20,783 nt of DNA from Frankiaceae bacterium (GCA_017882835.1 JADGOU010000014.1:1-20783), one strand, 5' to 3'. Shown: positions 7,056-14,433, counted from the stretch's first letter. Notes: generated from the letters alone by a model not told the origin. A program made the numbers and translations.

Positions 7056-8036
7056 ATGCGCACTCGCACGCTGGGCCAAGGCCTCGTCGTCTCCGCCGAG
7101 GGGCTGGGCTGCATGGGGATGAGTGAGTTCTACGGCCCCGCGGACGAGGCCGAGGCCCGAGCCACTATCGCCCGCGCGCTGGATCTCGGCGTCACCCTGC
7201 TGGACACCGCGGATATGTACGGCCCGTTCACCAATGAGCGGCTGGTCGGCTCGGCCATCGCCGGCCGGCGCGACGAGGTGGTGCTCGCCACCAAGTTCGG
7301 CATCGTTCGGCAGCCGGACAACCCGACGGTCCGCGGTGTCAGCGGGCGGCCCGAGTACGTGGGGCAGGCCTGTGACGCCTCGCTGCAGCGGCTCGGCGTG
7401 GACGTCATCGACCTCTACTACCAGCACCGGGTGGACCCCGACGTACCGATCGAGGAGACCGTGGGCGCGATGGCCGAGCTGGTGACCGTCGGCAAGGTGC
7501 GCCACCTGGGCCTGTCCGAGGCCGCACCGGCGACGATCCGGCGGGCACAATCGGTGCATCCGATCACCGCGCTGCAGAGCGAGTACTCGCTGTGGACCCG
7601 CGATCCGGAGGACGCCGTGCTGCCGACGCTGCGCGAGCTCGGCATCGGCCTGGTCGCTTACTCGCCGCTGGGGCGTGGCTTCCTGACCGGGGAGATCACC
7701 AGCGTGGACGACCTCGGGCCCGACGACTTCCGCCGGCACTCACCCCGCTTCAGTCCGGAGAACTTCGGCCGCAACCTGGAGCTGGTCGAGCGGGTCAAGC
7801 GGATCGCGACCGAGAAGAGCGTGCCGGCCTCCCGGCTGGCGCTGGCTTGGGTGCTGGCGCAGGGCGAGGACGTGGTGCCGATTCCGGGGACGAAGCGAGT
7901 GCGCTACCTGGAGGACAACATCGCCGCCGTGGACGTCGAGCTGACCGCGGATGACCTGCGCCGACTGGACGAGGTGGCCCCGCTTGGGGCTGCTGCCGGA
8001 GAGCGCTACTCGGACATGTCCGCGGTCGATCGCTGA
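7056..8036 (+). CDS. Aldo/keto reductase
   Basis: 326 aa, typical of NADPH-dependent aldo/keto reductases with an (alpha/beta)8 barrel. The catalytic tetrad is visible as Asp50 and Tyr55 (LDTADMYG), Lys80 (LATKFG) and His124 (YYQHRVDP). YYQHRVDPDVPIEET and the C-terminal IPGTKRVRYLEDN are typical of the AKR11/AKR13-like bacterial group. The ATG at 7056, with GGGAG 5 nt upstream, is preferred over an in-frame TTG at 7044. It follows ecm by 19 bp and precedes a strong terminator, so the pair forms a likely two-gene operon. The physiological substrate is unknown; an aldehyde or ketone arising in the pathway, or general detoxification, are both possible. Confidence 0.93.
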   Translation: MRTRTLGQGLVVSAEGLGCMGMSEFYGPADEAEARATIARALDLGVTLLDTADMYGPFTNERLVGSAIAGRRDEVVLATKFGIVRQPDNPTVRGVSGRPEYVGQACDASLQRLGVDVIDLYYQHRVDPDVPIEETVGAMAELVTVGKVRHLGLSEAAPATIRRAQSVHPITALQSEYSLWTRDPEDAVLPTLRELGIGLVAYSPLGRGFLTGEITSVDDLGPDDFRRHSPRFSPENFGRNLELVERVKRIATEKSVPASRLALAWVLAQGEDVVPIPGTKRVRYLEDNIAAVDVELTADDLRRLDEVAPLGAAAGERYSDMSAVDR

Positions 8037-8037
8037 C

Positions 8038-8076
8038 GGGTAGCCGCCGAGCGACTGTAGGACTAGGCGGCTACCC
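8038..8076 (+). terminator. Strong hairpin terminator of the ecm-reductase operon
   Basis: An 11-bp perfect inverted repeat, GGGTAGCCGCC (8038-8048) and GGCGGCTACCC (8066-8076), surrounds a 17-nt loop and starts 2 nt after the reductase stop codon. No U-tract follows, as is usual in actinobacteria. The stem is long enough to be clearly above chance. Confidence 0.8.
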
Positions 8077-8172
8077 ACCAGTAACGCTCATCTGGGAGAC
8101 TCGCCGCGACAGGTCCGGGACTACGGGTGCGGGGGCTTCGTCCCGGTCGGCTGGCGGCGAGAAGGAGCGGTC

Positions 8173-9948
8173 GTGGCGCGGGAGTTCTCCAAGGTCGGAG
8201 TGGTCGGGCTCGGCACGATGGGTGCCGGCATTGCAGAGGTTCTGGCCCGGTCCGGCATCGATGTCGTGGGCGTGGAGGTCGACGAGGCCGGCGTCACCCG
8301 GGCGCGCCAGAGCCTCGAGCACTCGACCGGCCGGGCGGTGACGCGCGGCAAGCTCACCGAGGAGGAGAGCGCCGCCGTGCTGGGGCGGATCGCCTTCACC
8401 ACGTCCCGGGACGAGCTGGCCGACGTACAGATGATCATTGAAGCCATCCCGGAGCGGCTGGGCGCTAAGCGGGAACTGCTCGCCCAGCTGGACCGGATCT
8501 GCCCGGCGGACGCGGTGCTGGCGACCAACACCTCGTCGTTGTCCGTGACCGAGTTGGCCGTGGCGACCTCGCGGCCCGCTCGCGTGCTCGGCATGCACTG
8601 GTTCAACCCCGCGCCGGTGATGGGTCTGGTCGAAGTCGTCCGCACAGTGGTCACCGACCCTTCGGTGGTCGAGGACGTGGAGGCCCTGCTCGCGCGGGTC
8701 GGCAAGACCGCCGTGGTGGCTGGGGACAAAGCCGGCTTCATCGCGAACTCGCTGCTGTTCGGCTACCTCAACCACGCGGTCAGCATGTACGAGGGTGGCT
8801 ATGCCTCGCGCGAGGACATCGACGCTGCCATGCGGTTTGGCTGCGGCCACCCGATGGGGCCGTTGGCGCTGCTGGACCTGATCGGGCTGGACTCGGCGTA
8901 CGAGATCTTGGACTCGATCTACCGGCAGTCGCGCGATCATCTGCACGCCCCGGTGCCCGTCCTCAAGCAGTTGGTGACGGCCAGCTTCCTCGGTCGCAAG
9001 ACCGCGCGCGGGTTCTACGCCTACCAGGCGCCCGGCTCCCCGGTGGTCGTGAGCGAGCCCGAGGCCGGTGCCGGCGCCGGGGTGTCCCCGCGGCCGGTGC
9101 AGCGGATCGGTGTCGTCGGTACCGGAACCATGGCCAGCGGGATCATCGAGGTCTGTGCAAAGAGCGGGTACGACGTGATTTTCCGCGCTCGCAGTGACGA
9201 CAAGGTGGCCGCCGTCCAGTCCAAGATCGAGAAGTCGCTGGACAGGGCGCTGCAGCGGGGCAAGATGACCGAGCAGGTCAAGGCCGAGACGCTGGGCCGG
9301 ATCACCGGCACGACCAGCCTGGACCACCTCGCCGACTGCGATCTGGTGATCGAGGCCGTGGTCGAGGACCTGGCCGTCAAGCAGGCGCTGTTCGCCGCGC
9401 TCGACGAGGTGGTCAAGCCGGGCGCGGTGCTGGCCAGCACGACCAGCAGCCTGCCGGTGATCGACTGCGCCACCGCGACGTCGCGGCCGGCGGACGTGGT
9501 GGGCATGCACTTCTTCAACCCCGCGCCGGTGATGAAGCTGGTCGAGATCGTGCCGACCGTGCGGACCACCGATGACGTGGTTGCCACCCTGCGCGCCGTC
9601 TGCCAGCAGACCAAGAAGCACCCGGTGGTCTGCGGTGACCGGGCGGGCTTCATCGTCAACGCGCTGCTGTTCCCGTACCTCAACGACGCGGTGAAGATGC
9701 TCGAGGCGCATTACGCGACCGTCGACGACATCGACACCGCGATGACGGTCGGCTGCGGGCATCCGATGGGGCCGTTCGCCCTGCTCGATGTGGTGGGCCT
9801 CGACGTGGCGCTGGCCATCCAACGCACGTTGTACAACGAGTTCCGGGAGCCCGGGTTCGCCCCGGCGCCGCTGCTGGAGCACCTGGTCACGGCCGGGTAC
9901 CTGGGCCGCAAGACCGGCCGCGGATTCCGGACGTACGCCGGGCGGTAG
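8173..9948 (+). CDS. Fused double-module 3-hydroxyacyl-CoA dehydrogenase
   Basis: 591 aa made of two complete 3HCDH units in tandem: residues 1 to about 285 and about 312 to 591, joined by a short Ala/Gly/Pro linker. Each has its own Rossmann motif (GLGTMGAG 12-19; GTGTMASG 316-323), catalytic His/Glu (His142/Glu154; His446/Glu458 in GMH-FNPAPVM), a GFI-N-LL motif retaining Asn, and a C-terminal GCGHPMGP and LGRKT-RGF. In the first module strand 2 ends with Glu35, an NAD-type residue. In the second the same place reads FRARSDD, lacking the acid and offering Arg340/Ser341, which suggests NADP(H). GTG start with AAGGAG about 5 nt upstream. Likely role: reduction or oxidation of acetoacetyl-/3-hydroxyacyl-CoA. 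There is no hydratase domain, so it is not a FadB-type fusion. Confidence 0.9.
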   Translation: MAREFSKVGVVGLGTMGAGIAEVLARSGIDVVGVEVDEAGVTRARQSLEHSTGRAVTRGKLTEEESAAVLGRIAFTTSRDELADVQMIIEAIPERLGAKRELLAQLDRICPADAVLATNTSSLSVTELAVATSRPARVLGMHWFNPAPVMGLVEVVRTVVTDPSVVEDVEALLARVGKTAVVAGDKAGFIANSLLFGYLNHAVSMYEGGYASREDIDAAMRFGCGHPMGPLALLDLIGLDSAYEILDSIYRQSRDHLHAPVPVLKQLVTASFLGRKTARGFYAYQAPGSPVVVSEPEAGAGAGVSPRPVQRIGVVGTGTMASGIIEVCAKSGYDVIFRARSDDKVAAVQSKIEKSLDRALQRGKMTEQVKAETLGRITGTTSLDHLADCDLVIEAVVEDLAVKQALFAALDEVVKPGAVLASTTSSLPVIDCATATSRPADVVGMHFFNPAPVMKLVEIVPTVRTTDDVVATLRAVCQQTKKHPVVCGDRAGFIVNALLFPYLNDAVKMLEAHYATVDDIDTAMTVGCGHPMGPFALLDVVGLDVALAIQRTLYNEFREPGFAPAPLLEHLVTAGYLGRKTGRGFRTYAGR

Positions 9949-9965
9949 CGCCGGGGGTCGCTGGT

Positions 9966-10046
9966 GCGTCGGCCGGTTCGTCAGCGCAGGAAGCGGTCGG
10001 TTGGCGGCTTACGCGTCGGCCGGTTGCCGCGCGCCGGAGGCGGTCG
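9966..10046. repeat. Two 34-bp imperfect direct repeats upstream of the zinc-ribbon gene
   Basis: Copy 1 is 9966-9999 and copy 2 is 10013-10046, 47 bp apart centre to centre. The first 13 bp (GCGTCGGCCGGTT) and the last 7 (GCGGTCG) are identical, with scattered mismatches between. Copy 2 contains the ribosome site GGAGG (10036-10040) and abuts ATG 10047. In copy 1 the same place reads GGAAG and no ATG follows, so it looks like a duplicated, decayed leader. Confidence 0.75.
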
Positions 10047-10274
10047 ATGCTGGAGCGGGTGGAGGAGTGGCCGGACGGTGACTGGGTCGTCCGGCCGGTG
10101 ACCGGCGCGGCCACCCGCAAGACTTATCGTTGCCCAGGCTGCGAGCAGGAAATCCGGGTGGCCACGCCGCACCTGGTGGCCTGGCCGGTCGGTACGGTCG
10201 AGGACCGGCGGCACTGGCATCCGCCGTGCTGGCGCGCTCGCGACCGCCGCGGCCGCCGGCGTTTGCCACGTTAG
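10047..10274 (+). CDS. Small zinc-ribbon-like protein of unknown function
   Basis: 75 aa. The centre has CPGC (residues 29-32, YRCPGCEQEI) and, after about 26 residues, HWHPPCW, giving a possible Cys2-His-Cys or Cys3-His metal site. The C-terminus is very basic (RARDRRGRRRLPR), which could bind nucleic acid. I recall small proteins of this pattern as conserved in actinobacteria, often next to alpha/beta hydrolases, but with no established role. ATG start with GGAGG 6 nt upstream. The next gene begins 11 nt after its stop. The coding assignment rests on the cysteine pattern, the good ribosome site and tight packing with the hydrolase gene. Confidence 0.75.
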   Translation: MLERVEEWPDGDWVVRPVTGAATRKTYRCPGCEQEIRVATPHLVAWPVGTVEDRRHWHPPCWRARDRRGRRRLPR

Positions 10275-10277
10275 GCT
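10272..10277 (+). promoter_or_regulatory. -10 box TAGGCT, possible leaderless start of the first hydrolase
   Basis: TAGGCT overlaps the stop of the zinc-ribbon gene and ends 8 nt before ATG 10286. No ribosome-binding site lies in between. The geometry allows transcription to start at the ATG, so the hydrolase may be made from its own leaderless mRNA as well as by read-through. Confidence 0.35.
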
Positions 10278-10285
10278 CCGCGGCG

Positions 10286-11035
10286 ATGACGCCGTCACCG
10301 GTCCAAATCCGCTCCAACACAGTGCTGCCTGCCCGACGGCGTCCGGTTACGCTGCGGACCGCGGACGGGCTTGCCCTGGTGGGGGAGTTGGCGGTGCCGG
10401 AGTCAGCACCGCCGGTGGCGACGCTGATTTGTCTGCACCCGCTGCCCACCGAGGGCGGGATGATGGACAGCCAGTTGCTGCGCAAGGCCGCCTGGCGGCT
10501 GCCGGCGCTGGCTGACCTCGCCGTCCTGCGGTTCAACACCCGGGGTACCAGCTCCGCAGACGGCACCAGCGAGGGCGTTTTCGACGCCGGCGACGCGGAA
10601 CGGCTTGACGTCGCGGCCGCGCTCGACCGGGTCGAGGCCGAGGACCTGCCGGCCCCGTGGCTGCTGGGTTGGTCGTTCGGGACTGATCTGGCGCTGCGCT
10701 ACGGCTGCGACCCCAGTGTGGTGGGCGCGGTGCTGATTTCGCCCCCGCTGCGGTTCTCCACCGACAACGACCTCGACGTCTGGGCCGCTAGCGGAAAGCC
10801 GCTGCTGGCGATCGTGCCGGAGTTCGACGACTTCCTGCGCCCGGACCGGGCTCGGGAGCGGTTCGCTCGGGTCCCGCAGTGCGAGGTGGTGGCGGTCCGC
10901 GGCGCCAAGCACCTGTTCATCGGTGCTCGCTACGCCGACCAGGCGCTGGACGAGGTGGTCCGCCGCGTTGCCCCGGGCTCCTACCCGCTACCCCGTCGAT
11001 GGTCCCCCGGCGAATCGGCCGGCGCGCCGGGCTGA
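10286..11035 (+). CDS. Alpha/beta hydrolase
   Basis: 249 aa. The nucleophile elbow is GWSFG with Ser130. A likely triad partner Asp is in the EFDD segment (181-182), and His209 is in GAKHLFIG. The oxyanion region LHPLPTEGG (50-58) and FNTRGTSSADG (83-93) match the small hydrolase family that includes dienelactone-hydrolase-like and KANL3/TEX30-like proteins, usually with unknown substrate. The ATG at 10286 is where family similarity starts; it has no ribosome site but has a suitable -10 box. It sits between the zinc-ribbon gene and a second, unrelated-looking alpha/beta hydrolase on the same strand. A thioesterase or esterase activity on pathway acyl-CoAs is only a guess from the context. Confidence 0.85.
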   Translation: MTPSPVQIRSNTVLPARRRPVTLRTADGLALVGELAVPESAPPVATLICLHPLPTEGGMMDSQLLRKAAWRLPALADLAVLRFNTRGTSSADGTSEGVFDAGDAERLDVAAALDRVEAEDLPAPWLLGWSFGTDLALRYGCDPSVVGAVLISPPLRFSTDNDLDVWAASGKPLLAIVPEFDDFLRPDRARERFARVPQCEVVAVRGAKHLFIGARYADQALDEVVRRVAPGSYPLPRRWSPGESAGAPG

Positions 11036-11069
11036 GGCGTTCACTCCCAGGTTTCCGCCGGGTAGTCGC

Positions 11070-11075
11070 TACCGT
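11070..11075 (+). promoter_or_regulatory. -10 box TACCGT for leaderless second hydrolase mRNA
   Basis: TACCGT is followed by 6 nt (CGGGGG) and then ATG 11082-11084, matching the leaderless geometry. The G-run directly against the ATG is too close to act as a normal ribosome-binding site. No obvious -35 box. Confidence 0.5.
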
Positions 11076-11081
11076 CGGGGG

Positions 11082-11864
11082 ATGCGCATCGACCTGACTA
11101 CGAGGGAGGCCGGCGCCGGCCGGCCGCTGGTCCTGCTGCACGCCTTTCCGTTGTCCTCGGCGATGTGGTTGGACCAACGGGAAGAACTTGGCGAGGTCTG
11201 CCGGGTTATCACTCCCGACCTGCGGGGCTTCGGCGGCTCGCTGCTGGGCGCCGACCAGCCCAATCTCGACGAGATGGCTGACGACGTACTGGCCTTGATC
11301 GACCGACTGTGTCTCGACCGGGTCGTGCTGGGCGGGTTGTCCATGGGGGGCTACGTCGCGATGGCCTTCCTGCGGCGGTACCCGCAGCGACTGGCCGGCC
11401 TGGTGCTGGCCGACACCAAGGCGAGCGCCGACGCCGAGCCGGCCGCGGCCAACCGGGAGCGGATCGCCGCCACCGTGCTGGCGGATCCGGACTCCACCGT
11501 GCTGGTGGACGAGGTGCTGCCCGCGCTGGTCGGGCCGACGACCATGCGGGAGCGCGCGCTGGTGCATGGGCGGGTGCGGGGGCTGGTGCAGAACGCCCCG
11601 GCGTACGCCGTGGCCTGGGCGCAGCGGGCCATGGCGCGCCGCCCGGACTCGATCGACGACCTAGCGACGGTTCGCGTTCCCGCGCTGGTGATCGTCGGCG
11701 AGGAGGACGCGCTCTCGCCGCCGGCCGACGCGGAGGCGATGGCGGCGGCGATCCCCGGTGCCAAGCTCGTCCGGATACCGGGGGCCGGGCACCTGAGCGC
11801 GGTAGAGACCCCGCGCCAGTTCAACGCGGCCGTGCGGGATTTCCTGCCGATGCCGGCCGACTGA
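11082..11864 (+). CDS. Alpha/beta hydrolase (esterase / 3-oxoadipate enol-lactonase-like)
   Basis: 260 aa with a classic alpha/beta-hydrolase layout: LLHAFPLSSAMW with the oxyanion hole (18-29), nucleophile elbow GLSMGG (Ser87), GEEDALSP with Asp209, and GAGHLSAVE with His237. The PDLRGFG segment and lid region resemble PcaD/BioH-like carboxylester hydrolases, a large family in which substrates cannot be read from sequence. The ATG at 11082 gives the normal N-terminus; upstream in-frame codons have no family features. Its stop lies only 3 bp from the stop of the convergent coiled-coil gene, so the two transcripts must overlap if they run past the stops. Confidence 0.88.
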   Translation: MRIDLTTREAGAGRPLVLLHAFPLSSAMWLDQREELGEVCRVITPDLRGFGGSLLGADQPNLDEMADDVLALIDRLCLDRVVLGGLSMGGYVAMAFLRRYPQRLAGLVLADTKASADAEPAAANRERIAATVLADPDSTVLVDEVLPALVGPTTMRERALVHGRVRGLVQNAPAYAVAWAQRAMARRPDSIDDLATVRVPALVIVGEEDALSPPADAEAMAAAIPGAKLVRIPGAGHLSAVETPRQFNAAVRDFLPMPAD

Positions 11865-11867
11865 GCC

Positions 11868-12899
11868 CTATCGGGACGGACGCTGCTGCTGTGGCCGGGC
11901 GGCACCTGGTCGTTCGCCGGGCGTCTCCGATGTAGGCGCCGGCCGCTGCTGCGGGCTGCCCCCGGCCACCGCACCCAACGGGGCCACGGCGGCACCGAGC
12001 ACCTCCTGCAGGGCCGCGAGCTGACGGCGAATCTCGTCCCGCTGCACGCTGAGCGCCTCCACCTGCCGGCGGGCGTGCTCGGAGATCGCCGCCGCCTCGC
12101 GCTGGGCCCGCTCCACCAGGGCCGCCGCGTCCCGCTCGACCTGCTGGCGTAGCGCCTGGGTCTCCTGCTGCACCTGCGCTCGCTGCGACTCCACCTCTTC
12201 GCGCAGCAGCATCCGCGCGCGTTCCCGCTCGGCAGTCGCCTGCTCGTCGGCCTGCTGCGCCTGCTGACGCAGCGCAGTGACCTCCGCGGTCGCCTCCGCG
12301 CGCAGCCCAGCCGCCTCGGCGGTGGCCTCCTGCACGAGTTGGGTCGCCTTGGTATCCGACTCTTGCCGCAGCCGGTTGGCGTGCGCGGTGGACTCGTCCC
12401 GCAGCCGGGCAGCCTCCGCCGTGGCGGTGGCCACCAGCCGAGTCGCCTCGGCGGTGGACTCCTCCCGGAGCCGGGTGGCCGCCTCGACCGACTCGCGGCG
12501 GACCCGCTCGGCCTCCTCGGCCGTCTGCTTGCGAATCGGCGCGACCTCGGCCGCCGCGACCGCCCGCAGCTCGTCCGCCTCCTGCTGCGCCAACGACAGC
12601 ATCTCGCCGATGCGCGCTCCCAGCTCGGCGTACGACGGGGGCTCACCGGACACCCGCCGCTGCGCCTCGGCCAGCTGCGGTCGGAGGGCGCCCAGCTCCC
12701 GCTGCAGCGCGGCGGTCTGAGCCCGGGCGGACTGCGCCAGCTCGGCAGCGGCGCGCCGGTCGGCGTCGGACTGCTCCAGCGCAATATCGACCTGGCGCTT
12801 GTCGTAACCGCGCAGCACCACGTCGAACCCACTGGAGGCGGGGCGGTCGCTCCCGAGGATCACCAGGTGCTCGGTCGTGTCCGTGGTCTCGGTGTCCAT
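11868..12899 (-). CDS. FilP-like coiled-coil cytoskeletal protein with DivIVA-type N-terminus
   Basis: 343 aa, almost entirely coiled coil. The N-terminus FDVVLRGYDKRQVD (25-38) is the DivIVA-like motif. EPPSYAELGARIGEMLSLAQQEADELR (86-112) and QRDEIRRQLAALQEVLG (286-302) closely resemble conserved parts of FilP, the filament-forming, tip-associated protein of Streptomyces (about 310 aa). Between them lie eight 11-residue repeats (about 128-216), and the tail is Pro/Gln-rich and disordered (313-343). No membrane helix. Expected role: polar cytoskeleton or polar growth scaffold, cytoplasmic. ATG start with AGGAG 5 nt upstream. It follows ccr by 55 bp on the same strand, so co-transcription is likely. 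I recall filP and scy next to a methylmalonyl-CoA epimerase gene in Streptomyces, so the neighbourhood is probably ancestral. Confidence 0.82.
   Translation of the reverse strand: MDTETTDTTEHLVILGSDRPASSGFDVVLRGYDKRQVDIALEQSDADRRAAAELAQSARAQTAALQRELGALRPQLAEAQRRVSGEPPSYAELGARIGEMLSLAQQEADELRAVAAAEVAPIRKQTAEEAERVRRESVEAATRLREESTAEATRLVATATAEAARLRDESTAHANRLRQESDTKATQLVQEATAEAAGLRAEATAEVTALRQQAQQADEQATAERERARMLLREEVESQRAQVQQETQALRQQVERDAAALVERAQREAAAISEHARRQVEALSVQRDEIRRQLAALQEVLGAAVAPLGAVAGGSPQQRPAPTSETPGERPGAARPQQQRPSR
12252..12518 (-). repeat. 33-bp repeats encoding hendecads in the coiled-coil gene
   Basis: Eight consecutive 11-residue units (residues about 128-216) with the pattern AEAxRLRxEST, for example AEATRLVATAT, AEAARLRDEST and AHANRLRQESD. 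Eleven-residue periodicity gives a nearly straight, slightly right-handed coiled coil, different from heptads. The DNA shows the matching 33-bp periodicity with substitutions, so it is an old expansion. Confidence 0.8.
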
Positions 12900-12954
12900 G
12901 TGGCTCCTGTCTCCGGACCGCCGGCTGGTTACGGCCCCGAGGGTGCTGAGCCGG

Positions 12955-14292
12955 TCAGACGTTGCGGAAGCGGTTGATCTCGCCGATGTAGCGCTGACGC
13001 AGTGCGGGGTCGCGGACCCCGAGGCCGTCCTCGGGTGCGAGCGCCAACACACCGATCTTGCCTTGATGCCGGTTTTGATGCACGTCGTACGCCGCCTGGC
13101 CGGTATCTTCCAGTCGATAGGTCTTGGACAGAGTCGGGTGGATCATGCCTTTGGCGATCAGCCGGTTGGCCTCCCAGGCCTCGCGATAGTTGGCGAAGTG
13201 GCTGCTCACGATCCGCTTGAGGTTCATCCAGAGGTAGCGGTTGTCGTACTGGTGCATATACCCGCTGGTCGATGCGCAGGTGACGATCGTGCCGCCCCTG
13301 CGAGCCACGTAGACGCTGGCCCCGAAGGTTTCGCGGCCGGGGTGTTCGAAGACGATGTCCGGGTCCTCGCCGCCGGTGAGCTCGCGGATCCGGGCCCCGA
13401 ACCGTTGCCACTCCTTCGGGTCCTGGGTGTTCTCGTCCTTCCAGAACGTGTAGTTCTCGGCCGCCCGATCGATGATCAGTTCGGCGCCCATCCGCCGGCA
13501 GATCTCACCCTTGGCCGGAGATGAGACAACACAGACCGGGGTGGCCCCGCCGTTGCGCGCCATCTGGGTGGCGTAGGACCCCAGGCCGCCAGAAGCGCCC
13601 CAGATCAACACCACGTCGCCCTGCTTCATCTGCGCGCCGTTGCGGGAGACGAGCTGCCGGTACGCCGTGGAGTTGACCAGGCCGGGGACCGCGGCTTCCT
13701 CCCAGCTCAGGTGCGCCGGCTTGGGCATCAACTGGTTGGACTTGACCAGTGCGAGCTCCGCCAGGCCGCCGAAGTTGGTTTCGAAGCCCCAGATCCGCTG
13801 CTCCGGGTCGAGCATCGTGTCGTTGTGGCCGTCCGGGCTCTCCAGCTCGACCGACAGGCAGTGCGCGACCACCTCGTCGCCCGGCTTCCACATGTTCACG
13901 CCGGGACCGGCGCGCAGCACGACGCCGGCGAGGTCGGAGCCGACCACGTGGTAGGGCAGGTCGTGCCGCTTGGACAGCGGTGAGAGCCGGCCGTAACGCT
14001 CCAGGAACTTGAAGGTGGGCAGCGGCTCGAAGATCGACGTCCAGACGGTGTTGTAGTTGATGGCGCTGGCCATGACGGCGACCAGGGCCTCGCCCGGGCC
14101 GAGCTCCGGAGTCGGTACGTCGTCGATGTGCAGCGACCGCCGCGGGTCCTTCTCGCGGGTGGGCAGGCCCTGGAACATGTCGGTTTCGTTCTTGCGGACG
14201 ACCACGCCGCGGTAGCTCTCCGGCACCGGCAGCCTGGCAAACTCGGCGCTAGCGGTGTCGCCGGCGAGGATGGCCTCGAGGATCTCCTTCAC
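12955..14292 (-). CDS. ccr: Crotonyl-CoA carboxylase/reductase
   Basis: Reductively carboxylates crotonyl-CoA with NADPH and CO2 to (2S)-ethylmalonyl-CoA, the defining step of the ethylmalonyl-CoA pathway; without CO2 it makes butyryl-CoA. 445 aa, a medium-chain reductase. The NADPH site is GASGGLGSYATQ (233-243). The four residues reported to hold CO2 in the Kitasatospora enzyme (Asn81, Phe170, Glu171, His365) are present at the same numbers here (NYNTVW, WGFETNFGG, SSHFANY), so carboxylation is well supported. The chain is close to Streptomyces Ccr throughout. GTG start at 14292 with GGAGG about 9 nt upstream. It has its own AT-rich promoter region at 14335-14370, lies 180 bp after the epimerase gene and 55 bp before the coiled-coil gene. 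Confidence 0.97.
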   Translation of the reverse strand: MKEILEAILAGDTASAEFARLPVPESYRGVVVRKNETDMFQGLPTREKDPRRSLHIDDVPTPELGPGEALVAVMASAINYNTVWTSIFEPLPTFKFLERYGRLSPLSKRHDLPYHVVGSDLAGVVLRAGPGVNMWKPGDEVVAHCLSVELESPDGHNDTMLDPEQRIWGFETNFGGLAELALVKSNQLMPKPAHLSWEEAAVPGLVNSTAYRQLVSRNGAQMKQGDVVLIWGASGGLGSYATQMARNGGATPVCVVSSPAKGEICRRMGAELIIDRAAENYTFWKDENTQDPKEWQRFGARIRELTGGEDPDIVFEHPGRETFGASVYVARRGGTIVTCASTSGYMHQYDNRYLWMNLKRIVSSHFANYREAWEANRLIAKGMIHPTLSKTYRLEDTGQAAYDVHQNRHQGKIGVLALAPEDGLGVRDPALRQRYIGEINRFRNV

Positions 14293-14341
14293 GACCGGTG
14301 CCTCCGTGCTGTGGGCTCAAGGGCGGGCTGCGGATGGTCGC

Positions 14342-14358
14342 ATATTACTTTCCGGTAA
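14342..14358 (-). promoter_or_regulatory. Promoter and candidate operator of ccr
   Basis: An AT-rich island in an otherwise GC-rich gap. The minus strand has TAATAT (14347-14342), a near-perfect -10 box, placing the start near 14335 with a leader of about 43 nt. An inverted repeat TTAC-N6-GTAA (14345-14358 on the plus strand) overlaps the -10 box, where a repressor would block transcription. No convincing -35 box was seen (GAACGT at 17-nt spacing), which would fit an activated promoter. Confidence 0.5.
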
Positions 14359-14433
14359 GCCGCGACGTTCGCCGGGGGCCGAGCACCGGCAGCACGCCGA
14401 AGGCGGTAGCGGAGACGGCGATCAGGCCGACCC

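Noticed and set aside
4766..7114. A 782-codon open frame on the minus strand opposite ecm
   Set aside because: Arg/Gly/His-rich, low-complexity translation without any domain; it mirrors the codon bias of ecm. Long antisense frames are expected in GC-rich DNA.
8071..9882. A 603-codon minus-strand frame opposite the double dehydrogenase
   Set aside because: No recognisable motifs; composition is that of an antisense shadow of a strongly supported gene.
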